From Massilia atriviolacea (GTDB taxonomy: Bacteria > Pseudomonadota > Gammaproteobacteria > Burkholderiales > Burkholderiaceae_D), in NCBI RefSeq assembly GCF_003953935.1, contig NZ_RXLQ01000016.1:90182-154181 (forward strand): a DNA stretch of 64,000 nucleotides, in the 5' to 3' direction. The notes beneath the pieces are model-generated. The model worked only from the letters and a program-made list of their open reading frames with translations. It ran no database searches and had not been told where the DNA came from. This document shows positions 57,101-57,346 of the stretch, piece after piece (the first letter of the stretch is position 1; every line of letters begins with the position of its first letter). The position numbers and the translations under genes were made by a program.

Positions 57101-57346
57101 TTTGTGACGTTTGCCAACGTGACCTCGGGGATTGCGGCGACCGTCATGCATGGCGTCACGCTGGCCGCCAGTTCGCTCACGCCGATTCATGGCGGTGGAT
57201 CGATCGTCTTGCCTCAGCTTGAGAAAGCCGGATCGCCTTCCGCGGCGACACGCAGCCCATCGATGGAAGAGTTGATGGACAGGCTGACGGAATCGCTCGG
57301 CAATGCACTCAATGCGCAGCTGACCGATCTGGTTCGCAGGAAGTAG
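20102..57346 (+). CDS. Giant modular surface-type protein (about 12,414 residues)
   Basis: A single open frame of 37.2 kb, predicted mass roughly 1.2-1.3 MDa. Order of parts (residues approximate): YD/RHS repeats 1-590 and 800-1360 around two putative Ig domains; about 19 PPC-like sandwiches 1367-3320; 17 CARDB-like domains 3330-5577; IPT/TIG-like 5680-5777; an unassigned, partly helical segment 5777-6387; propeller-like 6550-6835; about nine putative Ig domains 7110-8040; dockerin-like loops at 8635 and 8658; second propeller-like region 9334-9743; a low-GC segment 9794-10367 with HEFAH at 10281; matrixin-like protease with HELGHTLGLGH at 10478; ten cadherin-like repeats 10734-11690; two jelly-roll-like modules 11702-12210; and a short tail. 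The start MVAIVNGQGLGVNAG follows GAGGA at eight bases; ATG at 20042 would add 20 residues without a ribosome binding site. No Sec signal, RTX repeats or anchor are visible. A role in adhesion, matrix or extracellular proteolysis is inference from domains. Confidence 0.85.
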   Translation: MVAIVNGQGLGVNAGSAKLLGERGLLSQADAGRNGQKVFVNAATGNLVVQTQDERLFDHGLDLGVMRTYNSQGQMDGTPADASTGFYARRLSLSGQPGKPGSLITRTAADGARTAFHWNAERARYVAAESGQGSIALSGEHLLWTDAGMALVETYDLADGRLRTLADGAGHTVSYDYTGDLLSRAVSSSGDEVLYHYVQGRLDHVSTVTHDAEGAPLTQNKVSYAYDARGRLSTVTVDLTPLDGRIADGVVYRTRYAYDGDSSRLASIRQSDGTALTFVWANRDGVYRIAALTNESGRDDNGHYNVVSDDGAGNRVVSHFDASDTRILDAWTKADGSHGNTRYHADGSSSGTRFPGQGGWPESVDVDASGKTVFSSWGQNGLDRRWQNADGSETVSTTDASGGISYRTSRYGMLQEEGRIQPDGSGEKTVLVYRSSDSFEVLERVTTSVPAGDYEEVAYTLGGGAGWRKEAGGIRYSYTDTGTVREWTRTDNSHGRDEQLDGEMRSAFTNADGSSGVNWQRFDGAHGEELTLADGTRSGNSHDADGVHRSFTDDGKGRVTTLHFDQFGNQTGTERTVPGADPVFEAIDTSQRPLLGEVVASTTLSWGEPFSLTIAADAMRSPAGPVSYTIEGIRGAPLPDGLVFDAASATLSGTPLAPQQYSMYGFTLKVVGSAPDGLRAHYEIDVAIAGPAAPLVLAAIPAELAAEEGRAFEWQVPAAAVADAAPRQPLSYTVERADGEPLPAWLGFDPVTLALRGLPLEGDQGQLGLVLTVTDAFGQRASAAIGLKVGAGADSEPGNPGRLRRSISFSYADGGASTTIVDPLGHATLLDYDHQGLLSAITTKAVTTRFERANGQVGAITINDVLSATMEYDERGNQILARDAEGRTTTRVYSARNELLSESVDAGAGARATRYFYDAAPGNAQLHGLLRFVVSPEGRVHEYRYDAQGQRIASLDYTEARIHAGILDGSETAAQIASELRAAARPEPGAAVRSDIVRTDMAYDAFGQLASLTRYARVATDADASGVAEGSSTTRYVYDQAGVLLSENAASAPPVHYTYDGLGRLLTVGNGQTASAVSTYDDAGNKVVMQDAAGVLTTRSYDSTGRLVSVVRGQDDGSTYFYDADGRQIMRRAPDRTRAWLFYDDEGRQTGSVDNAGILTEYVYSGRGDLTHTVRYAQALELGLLAGADGAPSGASLADIRPQGGPGDQKSWRIHDRAGRLLYSIDKDGIVTETTHDGAGRIVAVTVLAGRVDSATLGALQDSAIVLARDPARDARTRHFYDSDGLQVATLAPDGSLVQRFYNGLGLLEEVRSYARPVAAGLRQDGSLAQLLEGLRDAADSRLMQRYDGFGKETGQQALTGYPEDLHSSRDALPGVYEIAGTIAQPGEQDVFQFSVVEKTRFLFDQVQGGHTSLTLSNDALPSQVDTLRDAAGGFIELEAGNYRMTVSGPNAAGYRFRLLGAAGAVRLGANERTVGSLAPQSGAALYRVEAVAGERFLLQAGALSGAGNLRYTVFAPDGKVVTRSEGWNDSAVFVAGLAGSYYVSVEADGDAGAAALTYAFTLAGSVPVTQALAPNQAGQADLRIPGAAAVFNVDVSEAGWMFWDQLSRAQDAPFGWTLSDAASGRQVGSGQGLASEDRLTPMLVTPGRYRLTLSDAGGAAGMVDVALRFKAMDVAASPADGVPLPIGSASGREGFLYRFHADGASMLTLDLANDSAPSKAHWILFDSLGRVLKQTADSEWSEAGWARLPAGGDYFLYAGGAASNSAPLAASISLNTYVDKVIDAGVQGAAGAFELADSIDVSQQSVTFKFHLAQSGVWAFDLPVGFENLDWQLEGDQVWLRPDGGDAPTSYGNAQRYLSAGDYAVTLNVPSVMGPGSGQFVLRARALQAASVLDAGATVALDSLEVGQAALFRVEARPGDVFTYSFPSGDSAYSVLAMDRFGKRLGVRGWDSTELRTTDANGPIYLRVLRESDSGPAADFRIERRAAPQTPVVAGTPIALSAPVVAPAGSPSPLRYGFDVQADGWLALDWQGGNWSTWRLSGPQGTLAAQAISAGGWPVPLVWVPAGHYEMTLDGGSGGAAFTLLDRSAAIAAQAGTVARASVPSGASHVLFEVAVDASGELFIHGMPGAPDSAFRLYDINGRLVRAGRTGAPAADLPSVQPGRYLLAVASGGRSEVEVVLSQQLREPQALPFDSVARADLSHDAHQVSYAFTTTQAGQLVLDGIENAQGLTFELSGPSGDVTRMSSLGAHMAWALAPGAYTLRIGGRSTQLAFRASLVGASAPLQADGVTPSSVRFTGGVPDRQLQMQLRAGQAYWLAPSPALAFGEAAAYRLVDGWGVERASGTLDASAAGVALLAPNTGLYTLQLFKTAGAADASIALVLSEARNAVQPYLLGSTAGAALATPADQARHGFTLLQAADVWLDVDGADYAAALVRSDDLAVIVPVLQGRRLVRLDAGTYEMRLSPTRLAPAAYRVRAVTLAALPELAPGASVSDTAVPGTAASAWRIAGQAGQQWLFDPSLGGTHAGASAWTLFDPSGKLVASGANAGIGGATGLTLQASGDYVLYVDGGPASATRAMRLLERKDGLSDIAVGDQVSATLAAGATNAYQFTLGQAATIVLDAKGARSMFDLVDAHGRTVAMTSGPAGSGLRTVRLEAGSYRIGVSGYGAETPSFSFALQTLEGLAQDDGNLAIEAPLPAPGTFGVLRLPMQARDAYDFDLDPDAADPAIAYRLFDPEGREIAMTRSQAGGPFRVATPVSGDAFLLVTRSAAARDGGWLTGALQPVDHYLQPLDWEYSNDVPLNSRGSTMGFTFEMAEPGRIALENIRSGYGTLVLEVIGPDQRVLATRSVVEGGDAAIDELVLAAGEYTVRIATLSVNLTASFSARRLAPASLPAVPAPPASVFAASGTAMPGSPEVFQFALTEPGLWYLDGSAAPGHSVALTDAAGNTVLPAYGSAALLGAGVYTLTLAQAGASAPFDFAMRRLDSAEVPLLDLGAPATLVLSSNRSAQLYRLDAGADATLAFKALGSSADASGVSWTLVNRFGQPLHAPGDALSDSAPMHVRSAGPLYLMLKHSAPARAAAASLSFRIDRDAAAAPLALALGELASGTLDPLSASRSYSFTMDSAATVQFDRLNVQPGSTLRWKLTTPGLSEPVFDGPLYPAGASDPFLPLALRAGDYTLTVYAGESEAGSYALRLLPLAQAPLLSSGTWVNGHTNGPDRQISTYAIDVKAGDRLFIALRDAAAEPAFDLATGTYSNSYSGRLRLIGPDGKAFPQGTGLANVDLVATMTGRYTLALYDSEAGAAGLSFGLAAFVNHPGPVRSIDLDARHAAVDLRPEQLTVTAARDGAPLQSGGTLRIGWTTSNRGQQATVGGFNERIVVRNALTGEVLVQTSLPFPGAQAAGAVLPAGQSVARSVELRLPDGKAGAGELLVSIESDVEHLQAERNIDTADNLASVAFHSALAPYANLQASSLTISPDAQWQAGQEVSIGWNVDNSGNAPASGSWVERVELLNLTTGKVVLLRDLVQTAQQLAPGELAARSASFTWPAGLDATGRFRLRVIVDTLGQVAEFNAGLLADADNTAERLLLAGPDLTVMNVGLLETARDGELVTVVWDDVNLGSAPAMAGYQDYVSVYRKNADGSQGELVLQRGVAFGADQAPLAAGEKRRRALGFTLPAGLAGSGSFIVSVSADSNGKGIGSIFETSLAGNAEANNSASGEIGIALRDAPDLHVSEVRVPASVSAGQEVEISWNVRNDGKAEAAGPWLERVILSADGMADMRLASLTVSSKLGSGESGTRTATIRIPAGLAGKVRLSVVADANGVLREPDTRANNVALSAAITVVAGVPDLATALATVPAQALANGPAQIGWRVTNKGSIPTGIGSWVDRVYLSQTPTLAGDARLLGSVTHQGQLDAGQHYDAEFTPTVPAGLQGTWYFIVRTEAPGVQGDQLENNVSAAIGATEVLPEPQPNLRVALAPATPGAWKVGETVELSYTVSNSGTAAVDAHMRERVRLVNLADPSKSVLLADEGALRRMEAPGSFSKTVRIVVPAMESGQWRLEVEADASGYVRELNETDNIDSLQVAIVAPDLAVGAIALEGQLVGGEAVLLRWSTSNSGSADAAGFVDTVYLTRDGLVGSDPANPGSGVIKLGEVSHAALAAGATRASALAFTLPQDAAGGYRLVVVTDHARKIAQNGANANDRSDSALQIAADRYADLAVTGVDGLGELIGDPATAVIRYQVKNMGTGAGRSVSWTDVVVFSGNEILGDSDDMVLGTYRHDGALDKDASYTGSVTYQFAAGTSRRGTVFVRTDSAGQVWENGLDKGMDNVYQAAQHLDVMSKPYADLQVHDVKATGAALSGKLLELSWTVRNHGIGITDTASWSDRIWLSENADGGGKTFELGKASHLGKLGKDDSYSRSMAVQLPDGLEGKYYLNVASEGPFEFIYTGNNRAASPALEVMLSAAPDLAVSDIKAPPAVREGGLMTVEWTVRNDGKADASGQWSEKLELVPVTGGPAILLGTYTYGHTLEQGKTYTRSEEVRVPGQLSGLYHVRVSTNSGAELYEHAADRANNILTGDSQVTIELTPRPDLVPSGIQAPERMIAGGSAELSFSVFNKGTRPAGGQWTDAVYLSLDGKLGPNALLLGRVQNGSALDASKDYRSTLASFTIPLRYSGEVFLIVAADVDNQVAEFPNEVNTAVKKIVIEPALLADLVASDIEAPLQAVHGAPVTVKYKVSNLGTGPTRGDSAAVDGWTDTVWLSADKTRPSGSKGDILLGTVRHSGHLEAGASYLGELQVTLPEGTVSGDYHLVVWTDVYGAIAQNQQSTNVNPDAPADIASSDFKARAIAVIGTKPDLYVNRLEAPAEALAGTLYSFSYSVTSMAGSLDGEWLDKVWLSDNADLSKAGKRWLLGEYRQKRALGTGERYSVSDTVTLHPGASGMFLVVETDAQHNVSEIKENDNVMARASVVSNSAADLQVVSVQPQEGGMSGEPIRVNWTVRNAGAAVWAGTRGWIDNIYLSTDPTFIPGRAVQIGSSVHSNENGLGAGVEYSASAIVKLPPGTSGKYYIYVITDAVHAPGLSPSFSDSSLAYKAADEALTGSNKDALDALYRSSVFEGARNDNNIARGALDIAYAEANLKVDPSITIVPEKPLSGQTVTVSWKVWNTGNRATRTNAWSDGVFLSVDDSLDVTDHALVDRGSEIERLMRVRSTVLSDADGKPRYLQPGEFYTNSATFTLPTSIGGDFHIIVKADTDIAADLNPYQTRSTIREGISVIGQFDGRGAGSVAEFAGEADNVASVKVGITLVEPPDLAVRVAPFTEAIEAGRDFTVNYRVDNNGGATPPDQGGWNDVIYLSKDRNLDMSKDRFLGYVSHSNGLDAKGGYDMALTLKAPSDMNGQYYVFVVADPSRALGARDDGKVLEQNKSNNAAAQAILIDAAKPADLQVLVDTPADAVPGSLATIHYTVTNHADNPARGRWSDAVYLSTKPTWDLSAIPFGKQQRTGDLAKGESYRGSVSAIVPPLKDGQWYVIVRPDIYNDVYEGDVGYDAAGLHMAAGEANNQAASAGAFSVKVPVLTAASPLTTTLSSGQTLLYKISVAEGETLRFSLDSSATEGANEVYIRYGEVPSGYNYDAAYQRAVAPSQQAVVASTRAGDYYILVKSRSSAPATPVTVRADLMPLSITRVTPTDGGTGDDAHRWVSVDIEGARFKAGALLKLSRPGVFEIQPERWQVLDATHIRAVFDLRNVPHGLYDVVVTNPDGQSVTEAVRYLVTRAIDADVSIGIGGNTNIAPGESALFSVTLQSLSNVDTPYVRFDLGASGMGPSANVLDGLNLPYVTFASNVAGQPAGATAPGSVNTQTYGQSPTSGLARTDIPWAALDNQINSKGFSLTPGYAFDVAGRGVVGASFSVQTYPGLAEWMAYDFEGLRNKLYMNRPDWKAARVLDEGVAGLDKIQPGLARRFLSRDAQVHVSELEALGMPFRFNVFGAATALTRAEFIADQAAHAERLRAAIMQDRLAPPALQVLAADKAQWNSGWLAALEAAGLLRPSDEAPPIRLQPLVVSLNATLASGILLGKEGDSYRTQADVLAFFSKVQEWYGDSALAAGQKGVPVTKVDYEETRESMAGTVEVPVPVLPNAADFHPDAANGTHFLNFNVFAGARSELEYWRHLGLLDADFRPVGPQALNLAQYLQQTAARASAAQATVSVRGPQTVPNAQGGSYLPAGVALPFSVGLRNPADSPVGTMRITTKLDPSLDARTLRLNDIKIGDLNVHIPDDKSVFQGDFDFSASKGFILRVSAGIDAGSGIATWLLEAIDPNTGEVLKDALRGLLAPVAGDPKSGTGFVSYTVQLSPDARSGAEVVSSAVAAFDGMPPSESERISYKVDAGAPETTVVAKSAGADASGAPTYDVRWTSQDDASGVRSVTLYVAEDGGDFRIWQRQLAQADGQLLFTGKAGHTYEFLATGVDSAGNREAGSVSNAVLPDDGTAQQVRDGLGSNQVVTPSTELPAASTDRTYPANSLFETARAGLPGFVAPARAGDLRAVLAPMMLRGFADGFASSAADIGALAMVELADGSILASAGSARNEVFRFSKEGGHATAPLFVLDAPVLDMALDRLGQLWVMTGSELLQLDAASGVLMSRQSGPGGAPLTHALAIDPDSGLIYVSSHDGVEVFDPRAATGANPWKHFSNVPVREMAFGPDGRLWAVRWTGSEIVSSQARATSDIISFPMSGREKGRAQLEYRLAGIVEGISFGKAGSPLAGVLLASTSTAQRATVAGGAAAHTGAVWMVELASRRLLQVATGGTRGETLLTTADGRILVAQTGGIDEIAPIKPPHIVGASVPDGAMVPLPLNEISISFDQDMWADAADVFDPSSVLNPDNYWLTPTGSERGVSLNPSSVRWDAATRSAVLTLPSLASDMWRLTISSEIRSASQVRLPQAYTTTFTTLLDFSSQVELSFSNTRANHATGAVSYDVSIKNIGSGDLRTPLTLLLDPGRYFGAMPQGALRDQSALWVVDLSAALTAQGGTLGVGATLAGQTVTVVPASQFGTTPGSGALVKFNLGHGVYAAPYQNTPPVVGLVVPYAAYVSNGTQVAAGSTETIPSDTGAAIDLPGATAGTPWSATLSAHDSDGVNFFWQLLDAPAGLTLTPDPRVTGGAGDYVNTATLRWTPGAMDAAATEILVRVQDSRGGVAVRRFKLPVAGANVAPVIGALGDVTLTEGQSLSVPIVVADANGDPLSISVRNLPAGAVFDAATGMLSWTPSYDQAGDYPDVTVIASDGKSSAVRRFAIRVLQGYAKPVLAPLAAQTLREGDSFGLQLGGSMPGGLLQADGTVITLRYDAATLPRGATLNPDSGWLSWTPAFGQEGVFTVPLTLTARYTAPGSATFTETSVTRTVRLGVLHADAAPQFHTAQDWQVLEGQALSVSVLALDPHNPDFEPALRLVPGGPLRPATGVDHVIYQVDGLPAGAVFNRDTLLIDWTPGYAQAGTHQVTVSAGIAGADGVTRTSTLVLSIVVENAERAPVIGNIVAARVARGGLLDIPVTATDPDGLPVTISTSGLPRFARLIQTATGATLQFAPGANDRGDYAITVSASDGALTTSTTFMVSVSSLTEPPVVSVAPRTVALAGQELRIPVIVSDSDQDALSFTAPGLPDGARIEIDPVYGHATIVWTPTAAQIGGHDFSLRVTDSGRPPANAGHGSDPDVVPVPNTVTTAMRIVVRASNQAPEVLGVSVNGAPAPATSATGSSVGATEGVPLAIDVLVRDSDFDALNWSATGMPPGMTMQVSHGAEGQSGVSLRWTPGFAAASGVYSVTVRASDGAATATRTISIKVDNVNQAPAILALPIQLVREGETLGFTLQGTDADADPVVLSLLRDAGTPAGVYFNSSNNYFEWTPDAQAIDNLAASSGLYTFNFAASDGVATSTRQVQVRLFDINRAPTLAVSNHAVKQGDTFTLPIVKRSGTADPRGLQVSDADGAAQTAALSVAFDNLPQGALYDADKGTLTWTPGAGQIGDFVVTARVRDGYQTVSRTFTLRAVADNAANAPAVLVDLTPSAPVTPGQTLLASVRADSFSAMHTVKVQIRGAAVGAADWTEVALASGGRIRLQAMAPGIAEMRVVASDVDGFSTSYVQTIRVRDPLDLGAPALGWGGALQGADMPAALVNRSTTLQARIGELQLMGWKLEIAPAGSGAWRTLGSASTPALAASGLVDLARLDPSTLANGAYQLRLSAWDLSGRTSTIDSRVIVDSADKQLEQARATDAVFQLGGHTLALTRVAPAADAQDAQFGNWTLPLLDTGLSSDQPLQGAPGAAAGWSTGARLWLQAPSTSGAAAPYLSFTLGATAQPLGTQPGAPSVLHPSFGSSAGWTLEAVVADAGGFATAKPVNLQRQGQRLFDQVSGLPWQPAAYRLTGPDGVSYLLDASGKTTAVRFADGLQWLVGDAGVTLVGGASPARVDFIRDDDGRISRVSGMLAGAQTGEASVAYRYDQQGRLILARSINTPGMGAQYGYRADGSLMTETVSAQLGQASGWADGGGSWNGVLSAGTPVHLGLTIRDSELASTIKVPGASGAILIAVTTSGARVELGASGASVLGESHDGGRTTVLLRVTEAGLKLLTLRGEGGVSLSVAVAGDLNRDGAVDGVDSALFDQAGAKADIDGNGLVNASDRQILSAMFGWRAQAAPQLASGAVTSALTHADLGVRVGLDSLSERASDAVFWTVASASHGSARMSSDGKSVIFTPEPGYVGPATVTLVADDGFAVGKPVVLNVNVSGAKLVKLHIDRLAALGGGAAGRIRVSGDFADQAGVELSGDYVQLHSSNAGAVALGADGTLRGAGTGSAIIEARAQGLQAVNAVAVSATPAAPALDKDGFEVDVYPRALVLPVAGGLRQLRVRTLDGTDIASAQSGTRYFVSNSAIAEISADGLVHARMAGEVTISVIHGGLQHDIVLEVQAPATGPTAINGADGAVLQDANGNLLMVAPGALAGTPTVSIQSLALDAVGMQLPAPSIMDALGAVQIDLGGPNATLPLQMALKVRAPIDPLTGEAKVLEAGTEVFFWRKGTVLDASGVSHDTWWLVDNGHIGADGLARTASPPYAGAMGSGTMLVSVRKDLNKQTGEVKVSGAFLDWDAIYSQQMAIAMAPSPMMAVAALGIFSGHSGAIALRYTIDGTYQRDVPSTAFDPGTISLAFPAAPATAWHEPDITGLDFDRNTNKLTLTGTNFIPPNAVASNFKLKVWLQARNNMVPEPNSMPDRGLVWTSVTATLLSNGKLEIRVPDGVAISQHTVSIERIALASLNGDTVEKAVSIDSTPVEAWLPGSTDTLVASAGKLHYFQPGDGKGLALLKTESVDELGRALNFQGRYTDAVVFSADGTLAFVAAANNHVYVVDTMMKKIVHTLTVGNATTRLSSLAVHDGWLYITEGNAARSDGGRLLRVNIDQKTAGFLKTQQVIDLPGVVAGSGFQDMAVNNGRYLGITATGEPISIQNTPYAKPGHVYVLDLSLVNAQGKFTGPAFKAFEGSYPFANMGKGTLSIASGEEAGEFLVTNAKDYNRGVVGITWTLNGSGELTGAAKASATTLRPEDDPMWMDNKHHQNIQRAQQVVMVTYDGVEYALTSDYNMLSNDPSSSEAGGFGYGKQIGGKIGIIKNPMGKNGHPVYLGATTPIPNASIDTLSLAPDGRLLGKVWLEEDIEGGTRFVDVLFAWDAKELIRAALGHENLLSFPIDRTGKGSNSKPILAAQPIRYDGPLDGLDFGAIYGIGTYTPGMDVTVTSGDFDILAHSDVIGISAINGGGTPVVQTSPRGDAEGAIAGSRAVTTPAVSNPTDPTTPGGISPALTSNYTEGVGELTIQWKNNTSAGLYMGVEIAADSKFIVGSLKNVPQLVNPGGIMKFDIKSTLSPQLFLNSRSIIGEAEEVLLGIAATLTTARDANGTGKSVIGKKMIYYRSDMADNYVGSETVNGEKVGLDEWNFIDTLVGQTRKKIIYNPLHLKARFVGANPRVPVPFTITHEGDFTTITYTARTQAQADNGVDSVVVEFGEPGPDGDPFKAIQSGNFSVELKAATVRHSVLNLNVGKLKEGLIDLIAHPRTNADYNFALTGTKLAEAHESSQHDFDEFQSRILSTLMTNGALNETEFGNFVEKYVASVEALLATIDPTIKVNRAHTEENGENDAGMDAQYLRIFPDKPIRTGLAHHDLGNVDAVVAATTSPGIQRAVIASMMNKRRGMPGGNPRRPTDTPPSTYLLPVGGGLANILRIESARGITNIKTPTDRFIEGLAQNIVHEFAHTLGMIDEYAVGENPTPNGAVPNFMGLINYTHGRNVERYQKQFIALATKSAMFQPGLVDMQRLVVVLNALLRKETPPQAILTTPGAAQNIVPLTSADVNTVLAAARQHWADAGVAPEWFADVNIQIGDLAKGVAAETSGRTITLSADGAGWGWFVDATPSGQEEFDADGNASEFTARPGSAAAAKMDLLTVLIHELGHTLGLGHETDPETVMDARLDPGARHLPSTEDLNRLIAMAAAQGGSSFNATATIGAPATLSAQGASPVTPITQAPAATLTNGALGTVAGWQVDGNVVFNGDGSATLGESALSSAHLAQSFTIRQGDRYLAFTVAKNQLQANGPDSRSGPGDAFEVALLHATTGASVAGTTGMTRSDALLNIQGDRSESLSSSVRKVKNADGSMTYYIDLAQAVAGGDPLAGTPVTLAFDLMGFGAEASSVSLRDIELVQDPLALDDAIAFEEDTGIALAPLSNDLGATAAGAVVELLSQPAHGSLTANADGTFSYKPAPNFHGVDTFSYRYTAGGRTSNAATVTLTVTPVNDAPAMADHAGVVTAGQPFSFDPLKGAVDVDGDTLSAIVLGAPAHGTLLRNSDGTFTYVANAGYAGEDALTYQVSDGVALSAPVTLRLTVLAGSSAPVARDGAVQLQEDGSMVLDLGSFGSGGSIAAVTVQPVHGALVQTPQGTWIYTPAADFAGTDTLRFTLSDGRQVSAEATLTITITPVNDAPTLSDANIGVLEDKSITINPLSVASDVDGDRLGARIVAGPAHGTVLVNAAGNITYTPHANYFGPDSYSYVVNDGTLDSRVATVNVTVVAANDAPVARDASASMLEDGSIVLDVRELRLGTDIDSSELTLSIAGAPANGVLSKQADGRYRYTPNANYNGSDSVRFTLSDGKLVSNVATLALTIVAVNDAPTLADAQVGLLEDGAITIAPLSIASDADGDVLKTRIVAGPAHGTLTVNAAGHFTYTANANYFGTDSYTFVVNDGQADSNVATVNLIVHAVNDAPVARDSAETLDEDGSIVLDPRRLGMDVDSSVLTLAVVGAPANGVVTRDADGSLRYTPKANHNGADTLRFTLSDGSKVSNVATLTLTIRPVNDAPVLTDAQVGLLEDGAITIAPLSIASDADGDALTARIVAGPTHGRVTVNAAGHFTYTPDRNYAGSDSYTYVVNDGTLDSNLATVSLIVHAVNDAPLLLDQSTALLEDGAVTLRPSFSDADGDAVTASIVAGPANGTVVIHADGSFTYQADTNYVGADSFTYRVNDGKSDSNIATVTLTITEVNDAPVAVNSLVTGTEDTPLVLAWGDFYAGDRDGDALSVILTALPAEGRLQVRQISGAWIDAAVGNHFTQADLDAGKLRFTPAANASGGAGYLEKGYGNQREHYARLGFSVSDGRGGSASAIVEIDIKAVADAAALQVPANTAERRLFGTGWESAANANDQSGMVDAALFDGWSLITGTDRHGAGRGLGGGKDGFEIWSQGDQMEDAGGRMRKVAAAGNGGNNWLELNDAGGNQLQTLGIAREVTTEKGASYSLGFDLAGRVGYDADTTRIAVYVDNTLVARFDNTSGSALNWQHAVARFTGNGGKQTIRIVTDAADREKGGRGMMIDNIALDQSIKLNAGKQGGSAVLAGIGAQLADADGSERLKLTLAGLPAGSVVSDGSRSLTLSAAQPVADITGWNTAALAIKPPASFSGKLALKLSAVSSESVGASQAVVTRDIVLDIEAVAQAPVLTVAPAKLSTSRTVLETSWENVCDTTYGATVIDCDEFNGWEVLSPGRGKDDAFLVWGSGDSMPNALGKHVAVKAANGAGREWLGLTNGVNSGSNPRYQMPGIERSVATIDGAHYTFSLDYAGPLGVAPANTRIGVYVDDVLVGSYAGQSGNTALNWKALNFSFTGNGQARTVRVELEGGTDTGTARGAMIDSLKVVETLPASASAAYGFVNTAIALPVIGAALAEGDKGASLKTELAGLLKGSVVRDGVREVLVTGSGLVDLSGWNLAALSVTPPKRFEGIMQLQVRSTSTAAGNGSTALASRELAVHVLGGSACDTPAGLNPFVTFANVTSGIAATVMHGVTLAASSLTPIHGGGSIVLPQLEKAGSPSAATRSPSMEELMDRLTESLGNALNAQLTDLVRRK
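24200..30060 (+). repeat. About 19 PPC-like beta-sandwich repeats
   Basis: Units of roughly 100 residues read as 'no-expression under load' sandwiches: a lead such as AGTIAQPGEQDVFQFSV or SATLAAGATNAYQFTLG, a middle with FxL(Y/F)D or W(T/S)L(F/S)D, and an end like AGSYRIGVSG or AGNYRMTVSG. I count about 19 units by the lead strand. The pattern matches bacterial pre-peptidase C-terminal (PPC) domains, though many copies are degenerate. Confidence 0.65.
30090..36830 (+). repeat. Array of 17 CARDB-like domains
   Basis: Seventeen units of about 115-170 residues, each opening with (P/A)DL.V and continuing with a strand like VEISWNVRNDGKA or ELSFSVFNKGTR, then WxDxVYLS, and ending with ADxxxxVxExxxxNN. 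These are hallmarks of CARDB (cell-adhesion-related, found in bacteria) domains. Unit starts fall near 30,100, 30,510, 30,890, 31,300, 31,655, 32,020, 32,375, 32,755, 33,145, 33,510, 33,875, 34,240, 34,670, 35,030, 35,520, 36,040 and 36,430. Confidence 0.8.
41430..44220 (+). repeat. About nine putative Ig (He_PIG/cadherin-like) domains
   Basis: Each unit of about 90-115 residues has an opener such as APVIGALGDVTLTEGQSL, a middle GDPLSISVRNLPAGAVFD, then a WTP strand (MLSWTPSYDQAG, SLRWTPGFA, TLTWTPGAGQIG) and an end like VTVIASDGK. This is the putative Ig domain common in giant bacterial surface proteins. Confidence 0.75.
46004..46140 (+). other. Dockerin-like calcium-binding pair inside the giant protein
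   Basis: Two EF-hand-like loops 23 residues apart: DLNRDGAVDGVDSALF from residue 8635 and DIDGNGLVNASDRQIL from residue 8658. Asp/Asn/Gly spacing matches the duplicated calcium loops of type I dockerin. A dockerin would bind a cohesin partner; none is visible in the window. Confidence 0.65.
49480..51200 (+). other. Low-GC segment inside the giant gene, likely foreign
   Basis: Base composition falls sharply here: 78 of 180 bases at 50,221-50,400 are G or C (43%), against 43 of 60 (72%) in a line counted at 30,001-30,060. Codons almost absent elsewhere in the gene (TTA, CTA, TCA) appear repeatedly. The reading frame stays open through the segment, which encodes residues about 9794-10367. Its last third carries HEFAHTLGMIDEY (from residue 10281), a zinc-peptidase motif with a nearby Asp-Glu pair. 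The first two-thirds show no family I recognise. Confidence 0.75.
51230..51680 (+). other. Matrixin-like metalloprotease domain of the giant protein
   Basis: HELGHTLGLGH at residues 10478-10488 is the complete metzincin zinc motif HEXXHXXGXXH. It is followed by TDPETVMDARLDPGAR, where VMD gives the conserved Met-turn. Upstream, SADVNTVLAAARQHWADAG and AGWGWFVDATPSGQEEF match the layout of matrixin-like domains found in large bacterial surface proteins. High-GC codon use returns here, so it belongs to the old part of the gene. Confidence 0.8.
52300..55170 (+). repeat. Ten cadherin-like/VCBS-type repeats
   Basis: Ten units of about 92-95 residues, each ending V(N/x)DAP and containing EDG(S/A)I, DxDGDxL, G(P/A)(A/T)HGT and F(T/S)Y..N.NY.G.DS(Y/F)(T/S)Y. 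Units 3 to 8 alternate between two types (VARD...EDGSIVLD and ...QVGLLEDGAITIAPLS), giving a two-domain super-repeat: starts at 52,853, 53,399 and 53,963 are 546 and 564 bp apart. The second members at about 53,690 and 54,240 are nearly identical in DNA over their first 80 bp. Confidence 0.85.
55205..56730 (+). repeat. Two jelly-roll-like C-terminal modules
   Basis: Two related modules begin FGTGWESAANAND (about residue 11,704) and LETSWENVCDTTY (about 12,024). Both continue with FxGW, GKDxFxxWxxGDxM, (N/R)(N/E)WLxL, a lectin-like strand TRI(A/G)VYVD and end with (M)MIDxxxxxxxL. Each is followed by a segment with GSVVxDGxRxxxxS and TGWNTAALAIKPP/SGWNLAALSVTPP, a motif typical of large secreted adhesins. 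Carbohydrate or ligand binding is plausible, not shown. Confidence 0.6.

Noticed and set aside
50828..57190. A 2,120-codon ORF on the minus strand under the end of the giant gene
   Set aside because: Same explanation: an in-register shadow of the cadherin-like array, ending where low-GC codons begin.
20102..57346. Rhs toxin or type VI effector
   Set aside because: YD repeats are present but there is no PAAR/VgrG part, no RHS core cap motif and no C-terminal toxin tip.
20102..57346. RTX-type adhesin secreted by a type I system
   Set aside because: No GGxGxDxUx nonapeptide repeats and no type I transporter genes nearby. The nearby OprM-type gene belongs to an RND operon closed by a strong terminator.
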